DNA of 64,000 nt, from contig JABAKD010000025.1 of NCBI GenBank assembly GCA_012845835.1, positions 25,899,504 to 25,963,503 of the forward strand, in the 5' to 3' direction. Of the stretch, positions 47,267-59,200 are shown piece by piece. The DNA is from Undaria pinnatifida. Its lineage: Eukaryota > Sar > Phaeophyceae > Laminariales > Alariaceae. Every line of letters starts with the position of its first letter. Position 1 is the stretch's first letter. Made by a program: the position numbers and the translations under genes. Below the pieces are notes generated by a model. The model had not been told where the DNA came from and did no database searches. It saw nothing but the letters and a program-made list of their open reading frames with translations.

Positions 47267-50200
47267 GGGCCCGAATTAACGAGGAACTTGCCAAGTCGAA
47301 TTTCGTTTCTTTTTTCATAGAATTGAATATAATTTGCATCTGATTGGTCAAAAAATGAATCACCAAGTAGGCATTTTCAGAATTATAACGAAAAATAAAA
47401 TTCAACAAAGAAGTAAAAAACGACTTTCTCCGTCGAATTCAATCGAAAATCGAAATTCAATTTGGCACCTAGACATGGCTTATTCTGTGTAACCGAAGCC
47501 GGCCACGCGAATTGGTGCCATGACGTCGGCTGATTGAGAGGCGAGAGGCCACCATTGCGAGAGGTAGGACCACCGGAGCAGCCGCAGCGCGGCCTCCAAA
47601 GGTCCTTCGCACAGCGTAGACCGCCTGCGACGCTTCGAAAACAATCGAGACCGCCGCAAATCCAGTTTTTCGTCGCCCTGCACCTAGAAAGTTAAACGAC
47701 CAACTACCACATGATGACTTCGCGCAGAAGTTCGACCGCTATATCCCCGTCGCTGCTGCCCGTGTCGGGCGGCGGGGTGGCGCCAGCCCATCCAAGAGAC
47801 GCCTGGAGCCATAGCCTCCAAGCCGCTGCCGGCCAAAACAATCTGCCGCTAACCGCGGCGCTCCGGGGAGGACGCGAGCCATCGCTCGCCTCGGTCGTTG
47901 CCCACGGGTGTTCGTTGACTCTTTTGCGTTTTCTTTTTTCTTTTTTTTTAGAACGCACTACGCCGTTCCACGACAAGAAGCAGAGTTGATTTTTCGTATA
48001 TTTTTCATGAAATTGAAAAATAAAAATCGAATTACGATTTTCCGTGCTCTTCGTTAATCTGGGCCCTGATGATGATGATGGTGATGATAATGATGATGAT
48101 GATGGTGATGATGGTATTGATGGTGATGGTGACGATGAGGATGATGATGATGGTGGTGCGGCGCACCGCTTTCGATTTATTTTTAGTTGTTCTGATCTGT
48201 GGACAACAATCTCCGAAGTTCGGACCACGATAGTCAGAAAAAAAAACGGAAAGATTGAAAATAACTTTCCTGGAAGGTTCCCGTGCCCAAGTTCGTTTCT
48301 AGGCATACTGACCCAACCCTTATAAACCCTAAACCCTAACCAAACACGTCGATTGACGGCAATCTTGACTTGTGTCGGACAGTCGTCAAGGACCGCAGCA
48401 TACTACAGTAAAACCAGTATGTTACGTCTAACGAGGCCTTGACGGGAAAAGGCTATCATATTGACCGTCAAACGACATCATTGACTGGGATATATACCGA
48501 TAGGATAATACGAAAGTCTAGTACCAGGTGTAAGAGAGGCCTCCACAGCAGGTGTCTTATCCTGGCACAGAATAACAAAGGCAGGTTTGTTGATTGTCAC
48601 CTTGGCATGTAAGTATATAATATTCGAATAGCATCAACCGACATCGTTGACTGGCATGTATCTATATCTAACACGAAAGTCATTGCACTCGAATGGCGTC
48701 GAAAGATGTCGATTGACGACAATTTTGACCTGTGACGGACAGCCGTCAAGGGCCGCTCCAGACTACTGTAAAACCAGTATATTACGTCTAATGAGGCCTT
48801 GACGGGACAAAACTAGACCGTCACATGACTTTCTGCGACCCTAACCTTGACCCCAACCCTAAACATTCCGGGCTGTGAACCACCATTTCCGAACTGCGGA
48901 CCACGACTTTGCCTCATCACACTTAAAGTGTGCAGAATTTTCCTGGAAAGATTGAATCTTCCTGGAAAGTTCCCTGCTTAATTTGTCAATTATCTGGGCA
49001 TACTGGAATTCGAGGTATTCCGAAATACTTTGTTCTGTCTTCATTCCTATTCGTAATACTACCAATGTACGGGAGGTGCCATGAAAATAACCTCAAAAAT
49101 GTAACTCCTGGAATTATCTTACTTTTTTTTCGTTATCCATCACGATGTGTCATCATCCCTTCTCCTCCCCGGTTCTTGCCTTCAATTTTTATCGCGCATA
49201 GGGTTCAGCAATCCCACTGCTCGTCGATTGTTCATCGAGTGTTGCTAACTCACGCTCTCGCGCTTTCCGCAAGTCAATTTGTCCACAAGAAAAGTCCCAA
49301 CGAATTTATACGAGTATGCACTCGGCGGGGCTCGAACTCACGAAACTGACCTATACCAGGCTCGAAGATAACCTGATACGCCACCGGGGCGACCGGTTTT
49401 TCTTCTGGACAAGCCGTGGTCACAGGTGTCATCCCTTCTCCTCCCCGGTTCTTGCCTTCAATTTTTATCGCGCATAGGGTTCAGCAATCCCACTGCTCGT
49501 CGATTGTTCATCGAATGTTGCTAACTCACGCTCTCGCGCTTTCCGCAAGTCAATTGGTCCACAAGAAAAAGTCCCAACGAATTTATACGAGTATGCACTC
49601 GGCGGGGCTCGAACTCACAAAACTGACCTATACCAGGCTCGAGGATAACCTGATACGCCACCGGGGCGACCGGTTCGATGTGCCAGTCGTGCGTTCCATC
49701 CGGCGAGCGTTCTGTTCGTTTGTTCCATCGATTTTTTTTTCCCAATTAAGATGCAGAAACTATTTGCAAATCATGACGAAAAATGGATAATTTGTTCTTT
49801 CCTAATACATCACTCCGAGTCGTTTCATTCGCCTTTTGTTCGTTGTTTACCCAGCACAATCCAACTCTACAACACACGCCGCACGCCACATGGCTTGCAA
49901 AAATACAAAAATACCACTAGTCCAAAACAATCTACCACGACAATAACGCAGCTAAAATCGGGTCTGACATGCGTTCGACATCGAAATCAAGCAAAAAAAC
50001 ACCATACGCATTACGTAAGAACACATCTTAAAAATCGAAATCTGCTGCTGCTGTCCAATTAATGCGGAAAGAAAAATGGTACGAGTAGCGAAACATGCAG
50101 AAGCAACAGTTTTTCCCCCCGCAACATGCAAGCGATTGTCCCGCAATCTCGTGCTGCCGAGAGGAAAAGGAAGAAAATGTTTAGCAAGTGAAAAAACAAA

Positions 50201-53200
50201 AATGACATACGAGGTACAACCTGGCATTAGGAGGGGAGTCACCGACCTGTATCCTTCACGAGGGTATACACACCCCACCCCGAACACGCGCGATCGAAGT
50301 ATCAAACGCATTGACCACTGATAGGGACAGCTTACGCTATACCTACAATGCGACCCGAAGGGTGCGCCAGCTAGCGTTGGGCTGCGAAAGCAACTGAGTT
50401 AAATCGATACACGACGCGTATGAAAATACGTGGAAGTGTGGTGAGCTAAAGCTGTATTTTTCCCCATCCGCCGGAGGATACAAAAAAAAAAAAAAAAAAT
50501 CAAACGCATTTTGCAAAGCTCAGTTTGTATCAAAATCCTTTTGGGTCGATCTCACAGCTCAACTGTATTATGTATTTTTTCATGTATATATATATATGAA
50601 AAAAATTGCACAGAACGAAGAGTGACGATACGATGGTGTGTGTGCCGATGACAGAAGAAACAAAGAAAAAAGAAAAACAACGACATCGTATATTGTGAGC
50701 AAATGACGAAGTGACGCGCACTGCTGTGGTATCGAGTGCGGGAAGGGGACGGGTATTACTGCTGTACGTACGTATAATATAGAACGTTCCGAGACACGAA
50801 CAAAAAAAAGTTGCGCGACAATGGGACCCGAAGGGTGCGCCAGCTAGCGTTGGGCTGCGACAGCAATTGAGTTAAATCGACACACGACGCGCATGAAAAT
50901 ACGTGGAAGTGTGGTGAGCTAAAGCTTTATTTTTCCTCATCCGCCGGAGGATAGAAAAAAAAAAAAAAAAGCTCGCACGAAGGTGAAGGTGCCGGTATGA
51001 TACTGATGTATCGCACTCTGCAACAAGATCGTTCCATGCATGACAGGATGATTGCGAATGAATGCAACTAAGTTAAATCGACACACGACGTGTATGAAAA
51101 TACGTGGACGTGTGGTGAGCTTTACTGAGATTTTTTTTTCCCCATTATCCGCCGGAAAATAAAAATAAATAAATAATATAAATAAAATAGAATACCATGG
51201 TATACCATGAGCAGCAAAAAACATGTCGTATTCTGCAGTTATCAATATTGGGATTGAGGGATAAGGGATCGGGGTATCCCATGTTTGACTCACGACTGCA
51301 AAAACTTCTCTTCTTTTCTTTCGCAGGGTGCAGTATAGAAAAAACGACAGACGGACTCAAATATTGATAGTACTATAAATATAATAGTAGTAGCAGAGCA
51401 GCGCATTACACCACGACAATAAATCAATGTATTTATCAAACCACAGCGCTAAAAGAAAAAAAAAAACTGAAAAAAACGATGGCTCGTAGCGACGAACCAG
51501 CAACGGCTGGGGACGGGTTCTCCCGCATGTTTTGTTTTAACTACACTGACAAAACCGACCAAACGACATGAATCCACCAACCAACCTGCCGTCAGGAAAC
51601 AAATGAAAAACACATGCCAATGCTAAACTCGTGCGAGATTAGCTAATGTCCAACGAAAAGCCGGTTCTGCTCGCCAAAGTCGGAAATCCGTAAAAAGAAA
51701 CGCGCATATCGTACATACATCGTAACTAATTCCATTCCACGACCTTGCTGTGCGATACAAAATCGAAGCCACAAAGAGCCGTGAGCGCAAACAAAAACAT
51801 AGAACATGGTCGATACCAAAAACAGTAAAACTTCACGCGTAGATAAATAGTTCGAGGCGTTCCGAAATATTTTGTTCCGTCTTGATTCCTACAAACGTAC
51901 GACTGGATTACCAGGTACACAATAATGGAAAAATATCTGAAAACTGATTTCCTGGGAATACCAGGTACTTGCCTTCTTCGTGTTTCACCATAAAATTCAA
52001 GTCGTTCCATTCGGCGCGGGTTCTATTCGTTCGTTTTATCGAACTTCTTCGCACAAGATGCTCAAACTATTTAAAAACCATTACGAAAGATGGCTCATTT
52101 GCTCTTTGTTCTTTCGAATTCGTCCAAAGAATGCACGTCACATATTCCAAAACCTTTCCAAGCCGCTGTTTCCTCCGCTCTTTGTTCGTCTTTGTTCCAG
52201 GACAATCCAATCCACAAGAAGACACGCCGCACGCCACGTGGTCTGCAAAAGCACTAAATCATTGTTCCCAAACCACACACCACGCGACCATCACTGCCAC
52301 TACAACAATGCAGCAAAAAAAGAGGTCTGACATTCGTTCCACATCGTAATCAAGCAAAACCACAACCATCGTAGAACATAAAAAAAATAACATAACAGAA
52401 GATTAAAAAAAAGGTAAAAACGAAATCTGCTGCTGCAGAATAACTACGTACCTTCGACGCGGGGAGAACTCTGGTAAGAGGTACAAGTATACACGTAACC
52501 AAACATGCAAGAAATTGTTCCGCAACTTTCAATGGCTTCGCATGTCGCACATGCAATACCGGTGCATAGAACAACTGCAGGCTGCGACAGAGTTAATGAG
52601 GTATACCACTTTTTGGCTAAATTGTAGAGCTGCTAGTCGGCCTTTAGAACCCCGAAACCTCTCTCTATTCCTACTAATTCCGGGTGATATTGTCCCCAAA
52701 ACGGCTTTCCAGCTGTAAATGCGTTACGACTAGTCATTTAGTCGGACTAATACTAAGAGTTGGTCGTTTCCCGAAGGTGTTCCGACTATCCGACTTGTTT
52801 GCTTCCCATACTCGTACGAGTGGACGCTTAATGCGGGATGCATTTTTTCCTTTTTAGTCGCCCTCCCCCCGTCCCCTCCTCCGGCCGAGAGGCTACTTTG
52901 GCTCGCTTCGACTCCTGTTTGTTTCCATAGTCTATCCCTGTACTATTTCCAAGTAGTTTTGTCCTCAAAATGGGTTTCCAGTTGTAAACGCGTTGACCCA
53001 AAACCTTTACCTGTACTATTTCCAAGTAGTTTTGTCCCCAAAATGGGTTAACCCTTCAAGGTCTCCAACAACCGTACCAATACTATTTCCATGTAGTTTT
53101 GTCCCCAAAATAGGTTACTCCTTTAGGGTCCCCAAAACCCTTTTCTTTACTATTTCCAAGCAGTTTTGTCCCCGAAATGCCCAAAATGGGTTTCCAGTTG

Positions 53201-56200
53201 TAAAGGCGTTAACCCAAAACCCTTACCTATACTATTTCCTAGTAGTTTTGTCCCCAAAATGGGTTTCCAGTTGTAAAGGCGTTAACCCAAAACCCTTCCC
53301 TATACTGTTTCCAAGTAGTGTTGTCTCCAAAATGGGTTACCCGTTTAGGGTCCTCAAAACCCTTCCCTATACTATTTCCAAGTAGTTTTGTCCCCAAAAT
53401 GGGTTTCCAGTTGTAAAGGCGTTAACCCAAAACCCTTCCCTATACCATTTCTGAGTAGTTTTGTCCCCACGATGGCCCAAAATGGGCTACCCGCTAGGGT
53501 ACCCAAAACCCTTCCCTACACTATTTCAAGGTAGTTTTGTCCCCAAAATGGGTTTCCAGTTGTAAAGGCGTTACCCCAAAACGTCTGTGAATGTCTCTAG
53601 TTTATCGCAATATATATATATACATCTATATATTTGCACGCCTGGGCCAGGGGTGTTCTCATCGAGTTGAGCCTTCAGCGCACTCTATACTATTAACAAG
53701 CCATTTTTGTGTGAGGTATACATACAGCACCTCAAGAGGTTGAGAGCCTCGGAACACACATGGTGCACGCCCACCGTACACGAGCAGTTGTCAACACAAC
53801 ATCTTCGCGACGAATAAGCTTTCTTGCCCTGGTTCCAATCGCGCCACGCCATTTCACCCGCACCATAGACGGCGGTGGCATTATTCAACCGGCATTATAG
53901 AGGGCGGTGGCAACATTCAACCCGCACTATGGAGGGTGGTGGCAACATTCAACCGGATCTATTAGAGGGCGGTGGCATTTTTCAACCGGCAATGTAGAGG
54001 GCAGTGGCATTATTCAACCGGCACTACGGAGGTCGGTGGCAATATTCAACCGGCACTATAGAGGGCAGTGGCATTGTTGTCCAACCGGCATTAAAGAGAC
54101 CGCCCCCTGCATCCCGAATAGTTGTATCCGAAGGGCAAAAAAAACACCAAATCACTCCCTCGAATGTTTTTCTCAGGGTAATCATCGACATTACCGACCC
54201 CCACACACACCAAACACTCACCTTAAGCATTTTCTCTGGCACAAAAACAAAAAAAAACCCACCATTCCACTCAGTCTCCCTCGAAACCATTCATCTGGCG
54301 CAAACATCACCATTCTACAAGTACTCACTCGAAAGTATTTCTCTGGGTGATCATCTCGGCATCGCTCAAACCAAGCTTGATCTGGTCTTCCGCCGAGCCC
54401 AAGTACAGGTAGAGGTCGTGCTGGCTGCTGTTATCCACCCTGTTCTGACTAAACTATAAACAGGAAAAAAAGAAAACGAAAAGAAGACGAAAAAAAAACG
54501 ATGCGACGAAAACTAGCGATGTTAGAGAAATGGTACGATACCTGGTATGTATCATGTACGTTTCGTTCAGTTTCAGCAAAACAAAACACACACAAACACA
54601 CACACGAGATGCCAGGCGGTGAAAGGCCAAGCGCCAAAAACGCGTCCCACACGGTACGATATATCGGCCTTTCGACAAGTACGATATATCGGGATTTCGA
54701 TCGATAGGATATATCGATCGGCATTTCGATCGATACGATATATCGCATCGGTATTTCGATCTATGCGATACATCGGGGGTTCGATCGATACGACACATCG
54801 GGGTTTCAATTCGTTACGATGTACTTTACCAGACACCAAAAGTCGAAATACAAAAAAATCGTGCTGTGTGGGTACTGCTATTGACCTTGTTCTGAATAAA
54901 CCACCAACGCAAAATACAAAGGCGGGAGGAAAAACACACGAGCGGAACGGCACTTCCCTTGCCGATGGATAGGCCTTCATCAGTACAAGCTAGTCTCCAC
55001 TGCTGTAGTAGTTTCATTTAGTAGCCTGCCCCCCTCCCCCCCTGTCTGGCTCCATAAAACAAAAAAAAATGCGGGCAACATTGTATTTTTCTTAGTTCTC
55101 CCCTAATCCTACGATTGAATCAACACAACCATGGTTGGGGAATATTTCATTCCATTCATTCGGTTCGTTTCGATGCTCTGCAGAAAGGATTAAGACACGG
55201 TCTCACCATATTGTCGGCAGCCCCGACCAAAACCCGGATACCGTACTTGTTCGAGTACAGATTGTTCCCGTTCACAACCGTATTTGAAGTCGCGTAGATC
55301 GACAGGCCCGCGTCGTCATTACTGTACATTTCGTTCCCTTTGGGAGGGGGGAAGAGAATGGGGGAGGGGGCGAAGAGAGGGGGGGGGTAACCGTTCAGCC
55401 AATTAAAGCCACTGTAAAATACAGTCGTTACTACATACAGTATATAATTCGTTCCCAAGGCGGGGTACTCATTTCATGCATAGCCGTAGTCGTGGTCGCT
55501 CGCTCTTAACGCCTCAACAACTGGAAACCTTTTTTTTTAACAAAGTTACTTGAGGTTAGAATAGGGAGGGATTTTGGAGTTTCTTAAGGGGGTACCCACT
55601 GCTGTATCCCGCTCAAGACACGGTAGGGTTTACGACGCATCATATACCTGACACGATGCTGTCGTCGCAGTACTCGTGGAGCATGATCCCGCTCCCCCTG
55701 TTGTTGTACGATACGTTATCCTTCACAGACAGGTGATCGCACCTCTTAGACGCGATGATTCCGTGGTCACCTGTCCAACCGATCAAAACGAGAAGAAAAA
55801 AAAAACAAAAAAACGACAACGACAGCGAAAAACAAACCACATACGTAGTATATTACAATTACCAACAACGCAGCTTGCGAAAGACGACTATTGGTCCCAA
55901 ATTCGTCGAGCTCACAGCTGACGTCCTTGCAAATTTTTTTTTTTACAAAAATAAATAAATAACAAGTACCAGGTACCCAACTATCAAGAGTGCGCCGATG
56001 AAAAAAACATCACAAACCACCTATTAAGCGGCCCACAAAGCCAAACGAAACAAAACAAGCGCTCACGACGGATACATCCACCAATAACAAAACAAAAGGA
56101 GCACAAATTAATACATGACCAAACAACAAACTCCTTTGGCATACCAGCTAGCGTTGGGCTGCGAAAGCAACTGAGTTAAATCGACACACGACGCGTATGA

Positions 56201-59200
56201 AAATACGCGGAAGTGTGGTGAGCTAAAGCTTTATTTTTCCCCATCCGCCGGAGGATAAAAAAAAAAAAAAAAAATCCTTTGGCATGGTCGGTGTTACGTG
56301 AGCGGTGGCTAATCGCTTATCCCCCATTCTTGTACAAGAGCTCCGTCCTCCTTCTCGTCTTGCGACTCCCCGGAGAATAACAAGCCGACCACAAGCCCAC
56401 GGGGGGGATTGTCGGCAACACAACAAAACTCAGTGGAGCTCGTCGGTGTTTACTTACATGCTCCGGCTGCTTGCGCGGCGGCCATCAAAAGATTTCACTT
56501 CCAATACTTTTCACGATATTGTTCACGCTAATACCCAAAAGCTCACAATTTTACTACCAAGCACGCCTGTGTTACCCCTTTTTCAATTGGCGAGACCCCC
56601 GTGTTCTTTTCATAAGCCAAACAACACAAAAGTTTAGCCCTTTTAGCGACGCAGTCCCGACACGGGAACAAAACATTTGGAGTAAGACTAGCAAAAATTT
56701 AGGAGTTGGCAAATGAGTTACCGGCGCGAGCGCCCCTCAACCCTCACCGTTATTGTAGCAGACGTTTCCTTCGATCGTCAGGTAGTCGCTGTCGTCGTGG
56801 GGATCGAAGCCGTACACGTGGTTGTCTGAGGAGGGGGAGAACGACAAAAAAAGGGTATCAGCCAATAAAAGGTACACCATTGTCGTCGTGGAGGTCGAAG
56901 CCGTACGCGTGGTTGTCTGCGGAGGGGGGCCAGATACACAAAAAGGGTATCAGCCAATAAAAGGCTTATCGCTGTCGTCGCGGAGGTCAAAGTCGTACAC
57001 GTGGTGGTCTGAGGAGGGGGAGGAAGACGCAAAAAAAAAAAACAGTAAGGGCATCAGCGAGTAAACGGATACAGTTGTCGTCGTGGGGTTCGAAGCCATA
57101 CACGTTGTCTGAGGGGAAAAAAAGGGGGAGATTAAGAAGGAAAAAAGGGCATTAGTCAGAAAAAGGTATACCGCTGTCGTCGTAAGCGTCAAAGCCTCAC
57201 ACGTGGTTGTCTGGGGAGGGGGAACAAGAGGGCAGAAACAAGAATAAGCTCGTAGCACGGCGGTATACCGCTGACGTCGTGGGGGTCAAACCAGTTCACG
57301 TGATTGTCTAGGGTGGAGGGCTAAAAGAGGGGAGATGTAGGCAGCAGCAAGAAAACGGAATATCGCTGTCCTCGTGGGGTCGAAACTGCACAGGTCGTAG
57401 TCCGAGGAGAGGGGTGAAAAATACGGGAGACAGGCAAAATAAAATGAGGGCATTAGCCAGAAAAAGATATACCGCTGTCATCGTGGGGGTCAAAGCCAAA
57501 CACGTGGTTGTCCGAAGAAGGACAAAAAAAGAGGGGAGTGACGAGTAAAAAAAAAAAGGTGCATTCGCCAGCAAACGGTATACCGCTGCCATCGCGGATA
57601 TTCGAAGCCATGTGCGTGGTTGTCCACACAACAAAAACAATACCGGAAAAAAAGCGCGGTAAAAGACGGGACCAGGAAACAGCGCAGGAAGTCAGGTCAA
57701 ACACAACCCCCCAACAATACCCGTAGGCTGCCGGAAGTACCTTACACTATGCGCCCCCCCCCTCCCTCGAAGCGCATGCCGTTGTTCGTTCACACCCCTC
57801 CCAGATTGGAATTAATAGTGCAAATCTTAAAGAAAGGGGGTAGGGGTGGGGGGGGGGGGTTACTCCTTTCATGCATACCGGTGTTCTTAAGACCATAGAC
57901 CCTCGCATCCCTACAACGCCGACGGAGAAGGTCGGGTTTCTTCGACCAGGCAGACATTCCCGACCGGGGGGGGGGATACTCAGCTTGCGCATGGCCATAG
58001 TCGTATGACCACAGACCCTCGCATCCCTACTATGCCGGGATGGAGCACGTCGGGTTAGCACCAACCACGCAAGCATTGTTGGCGCCAAGCGCGAAGCGCC
58101 GTGAGGTGTTCGGCGAGTCGCATCAAGTGCGGACTGCATTATTCCAAATACCGCTCGTGAGACGGACTTCGGCACCTTGTGCCCACTTTCTTGCTTATGG
58201 ATGACAGCGCCAATGAGTTATAATTTGTTTTCTGGTGTGGCCACTCCAGAGACAGCAAGGGGTATTACTCAAATTGTAACTGCCTCGTAGGTGCTTCTAC
58301 TTTCCAGCTTCTGGACAAGCCGTGGTCACAGGTGTCGTCCCTTCTCCCCCCCCGGTTCTTGCCTTCAATTTTTATCGCGCATAGAGTTCAGCAATCTCAC
58401 TGCTCGTCGATTTTTCATCGAGTGCAGCTGACTCACGCTCTCGCGCTTTCCGCAAGTCAATTTGTGCACAAGAAAAAGTCCCCACGAACGTATACGTGTA
58501 TGCACTCGGGGGGATTCGAACTCACGCAACTGGCCTGTACCAGGCTCGAGGATAACCTGATACGCCACCTGGGCGACCGGCGGGTGCCTTATCATATATT
58601 GTGGGGGGGGGGAGGGGGGGCGGCGGGGGGGGGGGAAGCATACAAAAAACTGACCGCGTACACCAAGGAGAACGACTTCCTACGACCCCCCCCCCCCACT
58701 CTGCACCCCTTCTCCCCTCCCCACCCTCTCACCGTGCATTTCATTGTTGGTCCACACTCCTCCTAGGTGCCCGTAGCTGTACATGCCATACCACATGTGG
58801 TGGAGGTCAGAGTCCATTATGTCGCCGTACACGCGAACCGTATTGAACAGGGTGTCTTTGTTGCTCAAGTCTTCGCACAGCCCCCGCACCTGCGCCGGGC
58901 CACAGCAGATACACAGGGCAAAGAAGAAAAAAAAAAGGGGGGGAAGATTGAACGCAAGAAAATCTGGGGTAAATAGAAGACCAAAAACGAAAAAGGGAAG
59001 ATCGAACGTAGAAGGTCCGACGTTTGTGGAGCGGCAAGTGCGCAGCATCATCATGAGCACGCGTAGCATCGTACCACATTGCGCTAAGTGCCATATACCA
59101 TAATGCGCGTGGTACCATGCCATAATGCGCGTAGTACCATACCGTATTGCGCGTAGTACGTACCGTATTGCGCGCAGTACCACACCATGTTGCGCGTAGT

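Noticed and set aside
47480-47990. Ankyrin-like fragments on either strand
   Set aside because: Only a few residues resemble ankyrin repeats; no complete repeat in frame.
48322-48345. Telomere-like TAAACCCTAAACCCTAACC
   Set aside because: Only about three units inside a dispersed repeat; not evidence of a chromosome end.
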